Assembly: GCF_023715785.1 (NCBI RefSeq)
Contig: NZ_JAMBOX010000001.1
Location: 1 to 64,000 of the forward strand
Source: Neobacillus niacini
GTDB lineage: Bacteria; Bacillota; Bacilli; Bacillales; Cytobacillaceae
Length of the DNA: 64,000 bases
Reading direction: 5' to 3'
Both the position numbers and the translations under genes were made by a program. Positions within the stretch are counted from its first letter, which is position 1; each line of letters begins with the position of its first letter. Shown in pieces: positions 35,805 to 44,540 of this stretch. The notes beneath the pieces were generated by a model. It was not told where the DNA came from and searched no databases. It saw only the letters and a list, made by a program, of their open reading frames with translations.

Positions 35805-36446
35805 TTAGTTCGTAATATATTTAACTGCATAAGACGCGAGTTGGACACGGTTTTCAAGCTCCAGCTTTTCCAGTAGATGTTTAATATGATTTTTCACCGT
35901 ATTTTCGGCAATAAATAATTGTTCGGCAATTTGCTTATTCGTCAACCCGTCCGATACCAACAGCAGGATTTCTTTTTCACGACGCGTCAGTGATTTGATT
36001 TCTGGGGTGTTCTGCAGGTCGCGCTCGCGAAATTGGTACAGCAGCTTGCCCGCCAAATCCCTAGTTGCCGCGCTCGAGCCGTCGACGACTGAATGAAGAT
36101 ATTGCAGCCAGTCATCGGGGTCCATGTTTTTCAGCAAATACCCCTGGGCGCCGTACTGGATGGCGGTAAACAAATCGCCGACATTGTCGGAAACGCTCAG
36201 GATGATCACTTTAACAAACGGAAATTTCCCTTTGATGAGTTTCGTCGCTTCAAGGCCGTCCATGACCGGCATTTCTATATCAATCAGGAGGATGTCGGGA
36301 AGTTCCCGCTCGCAAAGCTGAATCGCTTCCTGGCCGTTTTTGGCCTCACCAACAATTTTAAACAAGGAATTTTCCTCTAGAATCGCCCTTATGGCCAGAC
36401 GCGCATGGGGGTGGTCATCGGCGATTAACACTCGATACGGTACCAT
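35805..36446 (-). CDS. NarL/FixJ-family response regulator
   Basis: A 213-residue regulator with a receiver domain (about 5-120; IADDHPHARLAI, phospho-Asp in DILLIDIEMPVMDG near 55, Lys in GYLLKNM) and a LuxR-type HTH (about 148-210; LTRREKEILLLVSDGLTNKQIAEQLFIAENTVKNHI). It overlaps the upstream sensor kinase gene by 32 bp, so the pair forms one two-component system. It follows nosF in the same direction, suggesting it either controls or is co-expressed with the nosDLYF genes. Confidence 0.93.
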   Translation of the reverse strand: MVPYRVLIADDHPHARLAIRAILEENSLFKIVGEAKNGQEAIQLCERELPDILLIDIEMPVMDGLEATKLIKGKFPFVKVIILSVSDNVGDLFTAIQYGAQGYLLKNMDPDDWLQYLHSVVDGSSAATRDLAGKLLYQFRERDLQNTPEIKSLTRREKEILLLVSDGLTNKQIAEQLFIAENTVKNHIKHLLEKLELENRVQLASYAVKYITN

Positions 36447-37239
36447 ACTTCCCGCTTCCTTTCACGGTAATGATCGTTCCTTCATTATTTTTGGAGGTAA
36501 TTTCAACGGCAGCGTCGATTTTTTGCGCCCGCTCCCGCAGCATCGCCAGGCCGTAACGAGTGTGGGTGGCTTCATTCTTTGGAAAACCCTTTCCGTCATC
36601 CGCGATGGTTAATTTCCAGCCTTCAGAGCCCGTTTGCAATTTCAGCGAGGCGGCCGCAGCCCTTGAATGCTTGCGGATATTGGTAAAGGCCTCCTGGATG
36701 ATGCCAAACAACTGCACTTCCTCTGACGGACTGAAGTAGCCATCTGGCAGCCCCATCGTGAGCTTCGGTTCTATTCCCGAGACAGTGCTCCAATCGTCGA
36801 GCCATTTCTCCACTCTTTTTGAAAAAGATATCAGTTCCTCTGGGCTCATCCGTAAATTATAGATTGCCTGGCGGACATTGGCGTCGATGGAATTTACGAG
36901 GGCTGACGCTTCGTTCACTTTCCCCTTTTTCAAATTCACTTTTAATAAAAATAACGTCTGGGCAATATTATCGTGCAGTTCCTTGGCAAGCCGCTCGCGC
37001 TCCTCAAACACGGCCCGCATTTCCCGCTCCTGGGCGAGGCGCCGGTTTTTTTCCTCAATTGTTTTAAACATCCAGGTGGCGAATACGTAGAAGATGAATA
37101 GAGTTAAGACGATGATCAAATAATTGCCGACGTCCATCGAAAGGTTGTAGAGCCACACACTGTGCCTTAGTAGTTCAAAGCCGCCGATTAGCACGGTCGG
37201 CAGCAAAATCGTTATCCATTTCAGCTTGCGGTAGGACAT
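36415..37239 (-). CDS. Sensor histidine kinase (HisKA_3 family)
   Basis: A 274-residue kinase: two membrane segments (about 7-27 and 37-60) with almost no extracellular loop, a short coiled coil, the HisKA_3 box ERLAKELHDNIAQTLFLLKVNLKKG (phospho-His about 90), and an ATPase domain with EAFTNIRKHSRA and IADDGKGFP. The intramembrane-type sensor resembles LiaS/DesK-like kinases rather than the Fe-S NreB oxygen sensor, since no Cys cluster is seen. It lies 53 bp after nosF and pairs with the response regulator. Confidence 0.93.
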   Translation of the reverse strand: MSYRKLKWITILLPTVLIGGFELLRHSVWLYNLSMDVGNYLIIVLTLFIFYVFATWMFKTIEEKNRRLAQEREMRAVFEERERLAKELHDNIAQTLFLLKVNLKKGKVNEASALVNSIDANVRQAIYNLRMSPEELISFSKRVEKWLDDWSTVSGIEPKLTMGLPDGYFSPSEEVQLFGIIQEAFTNIRKHSRAAAASLKLQTGSEGWKLTIADDGKGFPKNEATHTRYGLAMLRERAQKIDAAVEITSKNNEGTIITVKGSGKYGTVSSVNRR

Positions 37240-37292
37240 GCCCGAGCCCCCCTTTTTGTCCTTCTATCTCTATTAAAACATAGCTGACGTTC

Positions 37293-37997
37293 TCATGCTT
37301 CTATTTTTCGATAACGATTCAGCAAATCAACCATAAATCGGTCGGGATTTTCTCCGCTATTTTCGATGATTTCGAGTTGTGCCCCGTTTTCCATGAAGAT
37401 AATCCTGTCGGCAACTTCAGCGGCTACGTCCATCATATGGGTGGAAAATAGTATCGTCGTTCCAGTTTGTTTGATTTTTTTCAATAAGTCGATAAAAACA
37501 TTAATCCAATATGGGTCAAGCCCGTTTGTCGGTTCATCGAGAATCATCAGAGCCGGCTGTGCCAGCCATGCCTGCCCGAATAATAGCCGCTGCCGCATTC
37601 CTTTGGACAGGTGCTTGAGGCGTTCGTTTTGCTTTTTTTCCAGGCCAAGGGTCCCGATGACCTCTTGAACGCGCTTTGCCGGAACATTCCGAAACCGGCC
37701 GTAAAATGTTAGAAACTCGGCTACTGTCAGCGTTTCCTGTGCGAAAAATTCATCAGGCATATAGCCGATGGAGGAGATATAGTTTTTTCGGTCGGTGTGC
37801 AGGTCGACACCGTTAAGTTTGACGGAGCCGGAGCTTGGTGCCGAGATGCCGGCAACAAGATCGAGCAGCGTGCTTTTTCCGGCGCCATTCCCGCCGCAAA
37901 GGGCGATACACTCGCCTGCCCTCGCTATTAAGGAAAATGGCTGCAGCGCGGTTTTCTTTTTAAAGGCTTTTGATACTCCCTGGATTTCAAGTGTCAC
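37293..37997 (-). CDS. nosF: ABC transporter ATPase, NosF-like
   Basis: A 234-residue ATPase with Walker A GGNGAGKST (about 35-43), Q-loop IGYMPDEFFAQETLTVAEFL, a degenerate signature LSKGMRQRLLFGQAWL and Walker B LMILDEPTNGLDPYWINVFIDLL. This matches CcmA/NosF-type ATPases. It overlaps the permease gene by 4 bp. With NosD, NosL and NosY it forms the copper-maturation set used for nitrous oxide reductase in denitrifiers. No nosZ is in the window, so the client is unknown. Confidence 0.88.
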   Translation of the reverse strand: MTLEIQGVSKAFKKKTALQPFSLIARAGECIALCGGNGAGKSTLLDLVAGISAPSSGSVKLNGVDLHTDRKNYISSIGYMPDEFFAQETLTVAEFLTFYGRFRNVPAKRVQEVIGTLGLEKKQNERLKHLSKGMRQRLLFGQAWLAQPALMILDEPTNGLDPYWINVFIDLLKKIKQTGTTILFSTHMMDVAAEVADRIIFMENGAQLEIIENSGENPDRFMVDLLNRYRKIEA

Positions 37998-38806
37998 TGC
38001 GCCCGCCTCCTCATTAATAAAAATAATGGAATTACAGATACAGCCCCAAAATAAATCGGGAGGTAAATCAACAGAACAAGCCAGCCCGTTCCCGACTGGA
38101 ATAATCCAACGATAGAATCATAGGACTGGCCAAAAATTGAACCTCCGTCCCACTGGACAATAAAAAAGATGCGCAGAAATTCTGCAGGATTGACAATCAT
38201 CGCCACTTTCATCAAAGGCTCAATCAGTGGATAAGGTACGAGCCTCAAAACGGTAATTAACGCGGTCGGCCAAATCATAATCAGGAGAAACCAGACGGCA
38301 ACCGAGACGGTGAATGCCTGCCACCTCGTGTTGACAATGGTTCCAATCGACATGCCGAGATACAGAAAAACGATGATTAACATTAGAGAAAAAAAGTAAA
38401 TAAGCAGCAGCCAGTTTAGCTCGAGCGGGATTCCGGCGACGAGGCCAATCGCCATACTAATCCCATAGCCAAGGGTGAACACCACCGTTTGGGCCGTAAT
38501 CAGCCCGAAAAATTTGCCAAATAAGTAGGCGGGAACGCTTACCGGATACGTGCAAAGCAAATGCCACTGCCCGTTTTCCATTTCATTGGCAATCGAAAAA
38601 GAGCCGGTCATCATCATAAATAACGGCAATAAATACAACAGGATATTAACGATGGTTCCCGTTGTGTTGGTAAACCCGGTGACATTCGGGTTATTTTTTT
38701 CAAGTAGATATAATAAGGAAAAAACGATGACCCACAGGATGAGAAAGGTATAATAGGAACGCTGCCGCGTCATCGTTTTCCATTCGGAAAGCCATAAATT
38801 AACCAT
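37994..38806 (-). CDS. nosY: ABC-2 type permease, NosY-like
   Basis: A 270-residue membrane protein with six segments (about 17-35, 52-75, 98-125, 130-155, 165-190 and 240-262). An early loop carries NEMENGQWHLLCTYPVSVPAYLFGKF, the pattern of NosY/ABC-2 permeases. Coupled to nosF by an ATGA overlap; nosL lies 91 bp upstream. In known systems NosFY with NosD moves a sulfur-containing or copper-related factor for the reductase CuZ centre. Confidence 0.85.
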   Translation of the reverse strand: MVNLWLSEWKTMTRQRSYYTFLILWVIVFSLLYLLEKNNPNVTGFTNTTGTIVNILLYLLPLFMMMTGSFSIANEMENGQWHLLCTYPVSVPAYLFGKFFGLITAQTVVFTLGYGISMAIGLVAGIPLELNWLLLIYFFSLMLIIVFLYLGMSIGTIVNTRWQAFTVSVAVWFLLIMIWPTALITVLRLVPYPLIEPLMKVAMIVNPAEFLRIFFIVQWDGGSIFGQSYDSIVGLFQSGTGWLVLLIYLPIYFGAVSVIPLFLLMRRRAQ

Positions 38807-38897
38807 GAGAAAATTCCTTTCGAGCGATTAAATAGGGTGAACAGGAGTTCATGCTTACAATCGGAATTGTTATGGGCCGGATTTAATTTGGCTGCTA

Positions 38898-39503
38898 TTA
38901 GTGCTTGGCGCCGGAATCGCTCTTGTCCATATCATGATTGCCGCCGGAATCGTCCATATTCATGCGATGTTCTTCGGCTGATCCATTCTTATCCATTTCG
39001 CCGGAGTCGCCATGTCCATGCATTTTCCCCTTCATTTCATTGACCATATCCTGATTGCGCTCCCAGGAGTGATGCTGGAGTTTATCATAGCTTAATAGGT
39101 CGCCGCTGCCATGTTCCTCAATAAAGCTTTTGGCCGCTTTTTCATCAGAAAAGGCGATGACATTGTAGGCCATCGGTGTTTTGATTGGCTTGTCGTAGAC
39201 GAATGAGGCCTTTTCAAGCTCAAGCCATTCTTTCGATTTATAGTCTTTGACGTAGGAGTTGGCTACCTCCTTGCCCTCATTTTCTCCCAGCCATTTGTAC
39301 ATGCAGCCGATGTCGTCAAACAGGAGCGCTTTTCCATTTTCGAGGATCAGTTCAGTGGCGAACCCGTCATCCTTCACGGCCATATGGCAAACCTCGCATT
39401 TATCGCTCTGTTCGTTGATCGCCACCGGCTTGATTTCCTTTTTGCCGCAGCCGGCGATGAGAATAATAGAGATGATTGTAAAAAGTAATAGATGTTTTTT
39501 CAT
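38898..39503 (-). CDS. nosL: NosL-like copper chaperone lipoprotein with Met/His/Asp-rich tail
   Basis: A 201-residue lipoprotein: lipobox IAGC (Cys19), then the NosL domain with CEVCHMAVKDDGFATELILENGKALLFDDIGCMYKWL. The conserved CxxCxM (Cys/Met copper ligands) and FDDIGCM are present. The last 40 residues (from about 160) are a low-complexity tail rich in His, Met and Asp (MHGHGDSGEMDKNG ... MNMDDSGGNHDMDK), a likely extra copper-binding extension. NosL delivers Cu(I) to NosZ in denitrifiers. It overlaps nosD by 4 bp. Confidence 0.93.
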   Translation of the reverse strand: MKKHLLLFTIISIILIAGCGKKEIKPVAINEQSDKCEVCHMAVKDDGFATELILENGKALLFDDIGCMYKWLGENEGKEVANSYVKDYKSKEWLELEKASFVYDKPIKTPMAYNVIAFSDEKAAKSFIEEHGSGDLLSYDKLQHHSWERNQDMVNEMKGKMHGHGDSGEMDKNGSAEEHRMNMDDSGGNHDMDKSDSGAKH

Positions 39504-40786
39504 ATTTGTTTCCTCCCGTAAAAAATGATTAATAGACTGGTTGAAATCATGACGAGGCTCAAGGCCCCGGTAAGGATTGATGGCTGCGATTCGAGTGGCT
39601 CGCGGGTGGATTGCTCCATTTGTGGCGCCACATCGGTCACGACCATCCCCGCAGGGCTTTTCAGCATTTTTTGCAGCAGAATCAGTCCCGGATGCTGGAA
39701 AAATAGCTGGTACTCTGGTGTTTCCTTAATAAGTGTTAAAAAGTAGGGATCGGCTTGGTACGGCAGATTGCTTTTTCCATCACCATCGGTATCAAGCTTA
39801 AGGGCAGAATCCCAATAGTTGTGGCGGATTTGATTGGTGCCGCCACCCATGCCGCCGATGGCTTGAATATGGTTGACATTTCCGATAAAGGCATTGTCCT
39901 CGATTGCATTTTCCGCCGTTTTCATGATTTGCGCGCCTACAAAGTTTGTCGTTATTTTGTTGCTAGTAATCTCGTTCCCCGTGGAATTTTCAATAAACAG
40001 TCCCACCCTGTTTTCGGAAATCATATTATCGCGGATTGTCGAGTCATGAACATCGAAGAGAAGCATTCCTTGGGCGTTCACGCTTTCATTATTTCCATAG
40101 AATTTGTTATCTTCGATCGTGGACCCGCTCGTTTCCATCACCATCGCTCCGGTCACGTTGCGGGTGGAGGTATTCTTTTTAATCGTGGCATGATCGGAAA
40201 ACATCACGTGAATTCCATACCGTGACTCCTTAATGTGATTTCCCAGCAGCGTATTATTATGGCTGTTTTCGAGGTAAATTCCGTCTTGGACTCGAACGAT
40301 TGTGATCGTTTCAAAGGCATTCTGATGGGATTCCCATAGCTCGATACCATTCTCTTTACCTTGGCCGGATATTTCGATATTTTTAAAACTGGAGTTTACG
40401 GCACTTTCCAACTTGATGCCGATGCTTGCCGAATTGATGACCAGGTCCTCCAGGTGATGATTCCTTCCGTTGACAGTCACTGCTGCCGGAATTTGCCGGC
40501 ATCCGATGACACTGACGCCCTTCAGTATGACATTTTTCCCGGTAATAGTAATCGCGGGTTGATCAGAGCACGCTTTGATGAAGGTGCCTTTCTCGCCGAT
40601 CAGGGTAATCGGTTTCTTTAAAATCAGAGGTTCTTCATAAGTTCCGGCCTTGAGTGTCAATGTCCCTCCCTCGGGTACCGCGTTTATCAAAGCCTGTAGC
40701 GAGGTTTCTGCTTCTGCGACAGCCCCCTTTCCTCCAAAAATAGTCAGTATCCCCGCCAATAATAGCAGATTCATAATGGTCTTCAT
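39500..40786 (-). CDS. nosD: NosD-like right-handed beta-helix protein
   Basis: A 428-residue exported protein: signal peptide about 1-25, then repeated beta-helix rungs of the NosD/CASH type from 40 to 330 (for example NSHNNTLLGNHIKESRYGIHVMFSD and ENSTGNEITSNKITTN). A conserved HNYWD and DTDGDGKSNLPYQADPYF follow, and a C-terminal membrane segment (about 403-423) acts as an anchor. In denitrifiers NosD works with the NosFY transporter in NosZ maturation. It is the first gene of a six-gene minus-strand group. I saw no FNR box upstream. Confidence 0.93.
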   Translation of the reverse strand: MKTIMNLLLLAGILTIFGGKGAVAEAETSLQALINAVPEGGTLTLKAGTYEEPLILKKPITLIGEKGTFIKACSDQPAITITGKNVILKGVSVIGCRQIPAAVTVNGRNHHLEDLVINSASIGIKLESAVNSSFKNIEISGQGKENGIELWESHQNAFETITIVRVQDGIYLENSHNNTLLGNHIKESRYGIHVMFSDHATIKKNTSTRNVTGAMVMETSGSTIEDNKFYGNNESVNAQGMLLFDVHDSTIRDNMISENRVGLFIENSTGNEITSNKITTNFVGAQIMKTAENAIEDNAFIGNVNHIQAIGGMGGGTNQIRHNYWDSALKLDTDGDGKSNLPYQADPYFLTLIKETPEYQLFFQHPGLILLQKMLKSPAGMVVTDVAPQMEQSTREPLESQPSILTGALSLVMISTSLLIIFYGRKQI

Positions 40787-41012
40787 GGAACTGATGTCCT
40801 TCCTATAGGCACCAAGGATGCTTAGTGCATGGGAATTTTAATATAACAACCTATAACTTAATCCAATTTGGATACTTTTCCTATGACTCAACCGGGCTAT
40901 TTTTCCATTGGGATTTGAACAGTTTTGGAAAACGAGGGCAGTGGGAAGTATTGCCGGCGGACACTAAAACGCTCCTTCTAAACTTAATTAGAAAGAGCCA
41001 AAAAAGATTGAG

Positions 41013-41630
41013 TTATTCCGGATTTTTTATCATTTCCGTATTTGCAATAGTGTCAGTATCGCTTATGGTGTCAGGCACCATTATATGACTTCGCACTGTA
41101 AGAACCATGTCTGCGATGAAATAAAGCCCAACTGCTGGCCAGGTCCATGACCAAAGTTGTTCCACTATCCCATAGGTCGCACTCACTGCTGGATGCACCC
41201 ATTTTAGGACGATGAATGACAATATGCCCCAGCTTAGGGAAAAGGGCAGGCAAATGTGGCCGTGAAGCTGCATCGGGGTGCCGGAGTAGTCCCAATATTG
41301 GCGGTGAAACAGTTTTTGGAGCATGGCTCCGCTCACATATTCGATGAATGTTGGGATAATGAAACAAAGAAGAAGCACCAACGCCCAATGTGTATCCGGT
41401 GTGATCAAGTACACCAGCATGATCGGGGCGAAGCCGTACATCGGTTTAAACGGTCCGTATAAAAAATTGTCTTTGATGAATTTGCCTTTGGTTAAAAAGT
41501 TGTAGCTGTTTTCCAACAGCCAGCCCAGAAAGGAATACACAGTAAAATAAAACACAATCACGGCTGCTGCCTGGGTAAAAAGGACATCTGAATTTTGGTA
41601 TTCAAACCCTTTTAACAAGTTGATAATCAT
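41013..41630 (-). CDS. CmpB-family (PF06541) putative ABC-type membrane protein with repeat-derived C-terminus
   Basis: A 205-residue membrane protein with five or six segments. Conserved motifs SFLGWLLENSYNFLTKGKFIKDNFLYGPFKPMYG and the later HGHICLPFSLSWGILSFIVLKW are typical of the ABC_trans_CmpB family found in Firmicutes; its function is not known. The start at 41630 follows AGGTGG. The last 20 residues (from IMVPDTISDTDTIA) are encoded by the dispersed GGTGTCAGGCACC repeat (copy 3), so the natural C-terminus has probably been replaced. Confidence 0.8.
   Translation of the reverse strand: MIINLLKGFEYQNSDVLFTQAAAVIVFYFTVYSFLGWLLENSYNFLTKGKFIKDNFLYGPFKPMYGFAPIMLVYLITPDTHWALVLLLCFIIPTFIEYVSGAMLQKLFHRQYWDYSGTPMQLHGHICLPFSLSWGILSFIVLKWVHPAVSATYGIVEQLWSWTWPAVGLYFIADMVLTVRSHIMVPDTISDTDTIANTEMIKNPE
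41045..41083 (-). repeat. Dispersed GGTGTCAGGCACC hairpin repeat, copy 3
   Basis: The core TGGTGTCAGGCACCA is at 41066-41080, preceded by AATAGTGTCAGTATCGCTTA. That flank matches copy 1 at 7545-7562 at most positions. It lies inside the 3' end of the CmpB-family gene and encodes part of its C-terminus on the minus strand. Confidence 0.75.
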
Positions 41631-41713
41631 GGCTAATCCACCTTTCATAGGTTAAAAATTCACAACTTAGTTTAGCCGGGTGACGGAAAAGTATACCAAA
41701 ATAATCCTGTTTT

Positions 41714-41836
41714 GGTTTTCGCCGAATTGGGCTGGGTTTTCGCCGAAAACAAGCGGTTATTCGCCGAATCTGAGCAGATAATAATCGCCGAGTTCAACTC
41801 GTTATTCGCCGAATTCCGCAGAGTATTCGCCAAACT
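41714..41836. repeat. Six-unit 21-bp array of TTCGCCGAA palindromes
   Basis: TCGCC starts at 41719, 41740, 41761, 41785, 41806 and 41827 (steps 21, 21, 24, 21, 21). Copies read TTCGCCGAA or close variants; several extend to ATTCGCCGAAT. The array lies between two divergent genes, 84 bp upstream of the CmpB-family start and about 100 bp upstream of the tetR start. It is the same family as 2341-2416. Confidence 0.85.
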
Positions 41837-41936
41837 GGGTAACAAGTTACCCTTTCATAAATAAAAATCAACATTGTGTTCATTAATCTACAGGAATTTC
41901 GTATAATTTTAACAAAACCAATCGAGGTGAATCATA

Positions 41937-42554
41937 TTGACCGAAAAAATCGCCGATAAACGCGTGGCGCGGACGAAGCGAGTCATTCGCGACGCCCTCA
42001 CTCAATTAATGGAGGAAAAAGGTTTTGAAGGAATCACAGTCCGGGATTTGACCGAGAAGGCGCAGATCAATCGGGGGACCTTCTATTTGCATTACCGCGA
42101 TAAATACGATTTGCTCGAGCAAAGTGAAGAGGAGATTCTCAAAGGAATCGCAGCTATTACGGAAAACATTGACCCAGTGGATGCAATGGCCTATACCAGC
42201 AATGATGAACCCTTTCCCATCATTCTCAAACTCTTTGAATTTTTTCAAGAGCATGCCGAGTTTTTAAAGGTCATTCTGGGAGCGAATGGCAACGCATCAT
42301 TCCAGGTAAAACTGAAAAGCTTCATAAAAAAAATCTTCTACAGTAAATTAGTCACCAAGCTTAATAAAGAAGGCATTCAAGTGCCAGTCGAAATCCTGCT
42401 GGCCTACCTGAGCTCGGCCCATCTTGGCGTGGTCCAGCATTGGCTTGAAACTGGAATGGAAAAGTCGCCTCGTGAAATCACGCTCATTTTAACAAAAATG
42501 ACATTATTGGGCCCTGGCTATGTGGCAGGTTTAAAACCGCCTATTGAAAAATGA
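41937..42554 (+). CDS. TetR/AcrR-family regulator
   Basis: A 205-residue regulator with an N-terminal HTH (about 10-57; TRVIRDALTQLMEEKGFEGITVRDLTEKAQINRGTFYLHYRDK is the classic TetR_N block) and a divergent C-terminal ligand domain. The start is a TTG at 41937 with GAGGTG upstream. It is followed 97 bp later by an ABC-2 exporter pair, so it probably represses that exporter. The motif GTGTTCATT occurs before this gene (about 41875) and again before the ATPase gene (about 42625), and may be the operator half-site (inference). Confidence 0.92.
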   Translation: MTEKIADKRVARTKRVIRDALTQLMEEKGFEGITVRDLTEKAQINRGTFYLHYRDKYDLLEQSEEEILKGIAAITENIDPVDAMAYTSNDEPFPIILKLFEFFQEHAEFLKVILGANGNASFQVKLKSFIKKIFYSKLVTKLNKEGIQVPVEILLAYLSSAHLGVVQHWLETGMEKSPREITLILTKMTLLGPGYVAGLKPPIEK

Positions 42555-42651
42555 ACATAATCCACTGTTTTGTTTATTGTAATTCACCCGGGAGCGCTCT
42601 ACTATTAAATTAGAGACACTCAACACGGTGTTCATTTAAGGGGGTTTTTCA

Positions 42652-43395
42652 ATGAATCCAACCATCAAGGTAGAACAGGTGAACAAAAGCTTCAGCAAAA
42701 AGGCAGTTCTCGAGGATGTCAGTTTAACGATTGAAAAAGGCCAGCTATACGGGCTAATCGGACCTTCAGGTGCCGGGAAAACGACACTGGTAAAGATGAT
42801 CGTCGGCATGGAAAAAGCGGATTCCGGAACCATTCAAGTTTTGGATAAAAAAATGCCTAACCTTGCCATACTCCAGGAAATCGGCTATATGGCCCAATCC
42901 GATGCACTCTACGCGGAATTGACCGGAGAGGAGAATTTAAAGTTTTTCGCTTCTCTGTATAAATTAAATAAAAAAGACCAGAAAAACCGAATTGCCTACG
43001 CGGCGAGCTTGGTCAATCTGACCGATGACTTGAAAAAGCGTGTTTCTGCCTACTCCGGCGGGATGAAGCGGCGCCTGTCACTGGCAATTGCACTGATCCA
43101 GGACCCGAAAATTTTGATTTTGGATGAACCGACCGTCGGGATTGACCCCGCGTTAAAAATTTCAATTTGGAATGAACTGATGCGGTTAAAAACCGAGGAG
43201 GATAAAACCATTATCGTGACGACTCACGTCATGGATGAGGCCGAGCGCTGCGATTATGTCGCCATGGTTCGTGATGGACGCATCATCACTAGTGGGTCGC
43301 CTGCAGCATTAAAGGAACAGTACCAGGTTACCCATTTTGATGAAGTATTTTTAAAGGCGGGGGTGAAGCATCATGAGAATCCGGGCGCTCATTAA
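42652..43395 (+). CDS. ABC-2 exporter ATPase (drug-resistance type)
   Basis: A 247-residue ATPase: Walker A GPSGAGKTT (about 37-45), Q-loop IGYMAQSDALYAELTGEENLKFFA, signature YSGGMKRRLSLAIAL, Walker B ILILDEPTVGIDP and VTTHVMDEAERCD. This is the DrrA-like class of exporter ATPases. It follows the TetR gene and overlaps the permease gene by 23 bp. An AAGGGGG ribosome site precedes the ATG. Confidence 0.94.
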   Translation: MNPTIKVEQVNKSFSKKAVLEDVSLTIEKGQLYGLIGPSGAGKTTLVKMIVGMEKADSGTIQVLDKKMPNLAILQEIGYMAQSDALYAELTGEENLKFFASLYKLNKKDQKNRIAYAASLVNLTDDLKKRVSAYSGGMKRRLSLAIALIQDPKILILDEPTVGIDPALKISIWNELMRLKTEEDKTIIVTTHVMDEAERCDYVAMVRDGRIITSGSPAALKEQYQVTHFDEVFLKAGVKHHENPGAH

Positions 43396-44428
43396 ACGAA
43401 TTTGTCAGCAAATGCTGCGCGACAAACGGACACTGGCATTAATGTTTGTCGCTCCGTTGCTGATTCTGACCCTGATGTACTTTTTATTTAATGGGAATAA
43501 TGTAGACCCGAAATTAGGTGTGGTTGGTATCGATGAAAGCCTTGTGAGGATTTTGAAAAAAGCAGACATTAAGGTGGAAAAATTGGATCAGGCGGAAAGT
43601 AGCACGGTGGTTGAACGCGATCTCGACGGACTGCTCCAGCAAGATAATGGAAAAATGGAACTGACACTGCAAAACGATGACCCTACCAAGGCGAAGGGAC
43701 TGCAAGCGAAGGTTAATCAGGCGGTTGCCTCTTTGGCCCAAGCCAATTTGATTCAAAAAAATCCCGCCTTAGCCGGGATGACGGCGCCACAAATGGACAT
43801 CGATTACGTTTATGGCGATAAGGACACTGTCTTTTTTGATGTGTTGAGCCCAATTTTGGTTGGATTCTTCGTGTTCTTCTTTGTATTCATTATTTCTGGA
43901 ATCGGCCTGCTGCGCGAGCGCACGACTGGGACATTGGAGAGGTTGATGTCGACCCCCATTCGAAGGGCAGAAATAATTATCGCCTATTTAACCGGCTACG
44001 GAATCTTTGCCGTTATTCAAACCATTATTGTCGTGTTGTATGCGATAAATGTGCTCGATATTGTGTTGGTGGGTTCGATTTTTCATGTGATACTGATCAA
44101 TCTACTACTGGCATTGGTCGCACTTTCATTGGGAATATTGTTATCATCTTTTGCGGCTTCCGAATTTCAAATGATGCAGTTCATTCCGATTGCCGTCATT
44201 CCACAGGTGTTCTTTGCCGGGATCTTCCCTCTTGAAGGGATGGCTGAATGGCTTCAGGCCTTTGCCAAAGTGATGCCGATGTACTACGCAGGCGATGCGC
44301 TTAAAGGCGTTATGTATCGAGGAGCAGGATTAAGCGAAATCAGCGGTGACCTCCTTGCCCTCGGAATCTTCGCGGTCATCTTTATCACATTGAATATTTT
44401 TGCATTAAAAAAATATAGAACCCTGTAG
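43373..44428 (+). CDS. ABC-2 family exporter permease
   Basis: A 351-residue permease: one N-terminal membrane segment (about 20-38), a 120-residue extracellular domain, then five C-terminal segments. The ABC-2 signature is seen in LLRERTTGTLERLMSTPIRRAEII, the loop preceding LTGYGIFAVIQTIIV. It pairs with the DrrA-like ATPase for drug or lipid export under the adjacent TetR regulator; the substrate is unknown. Confidence 0.92.
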   Translation: MRIRALIKRICQQMLRDKRTLALMFVAPLLILTLMYFLFNGNNVDPKLGVVGIDESLVRILKKADIKVEKLDQAESSTVVERDLDGLLQQDNGKMELTLQNDDPTKAKGLQAKVNQAVASLAQANLIQKNPALAGMTAPQMDIDYVYGDKDTVFFDVLSPILVGFFVFFFVFIISGIGLLRERTTGTLERLMSTPIRRAEIIIAYLTGYGIFAVIQTIIVVLYAINVLDIVLVGSIFHVILINLLLALVALSLGILLSSFAASEFQMMQFIPIAVIPQVFFAGIFPLEGMAEWLQAFAKVMPMYYAGDALKGVMYRGAGLSEISGDLLALGIFAVIFITLNIFALKKYRTL

Positions 44429-44438
44429 AAAAACAAAA

Positions 44439-44465
44439 TCCAAAGGACGCAAACTCCTTTGGACT
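44439..44465 (+). terminator. Terminator of the TetR-ABC operon
   Basis: The stem TCCAAAGGA / TCCTTTGGA with a 7-base loop is followed by CTTTCTGTTT, 11 bp after the permease stop. Confidence 0.7.
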
Positions 44466-44485
44466 TTCTGTTTCCTGCCATTTAA

Positions 44486-44514
44486 AAAGACGCTTCCGGC
44501 TAGGAGCGTCTTTT
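44486..44514 (+). terminator. Second terminator hairpin before the MFS gene
   Basis: The stem AAGACGCT / AGCGTCTT is followed by TT; it lies 20 bp after the first terminator. Confidence 0.65.
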
Positions 44515-44522
44515 GCATTCGG

Positions 44523-44540
44523 AACAAACGTTCGTTTTGT
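44523..44540. promoter_or_regulatory. TetR-type dyad upstream of the MFS gene
   Basis: ACAAACG-T-TCGTTTTGT is a near-perfect inverted repeat of the kind bound by TetR-family regulators. It lies about 165 bp before the MFS start. At 44667-44691 a GAAGCA / TGCTTC hairpin ends right at the AAGGAGG ribosome site of that gene. Both are suggestive only. Confidence 0.4.

Noticed and set aside
40787..41012. FNR/ANR box upstream of nosD
   Set aside because: No TGTGA-N6-TCACA-like sequence seen in the gap.
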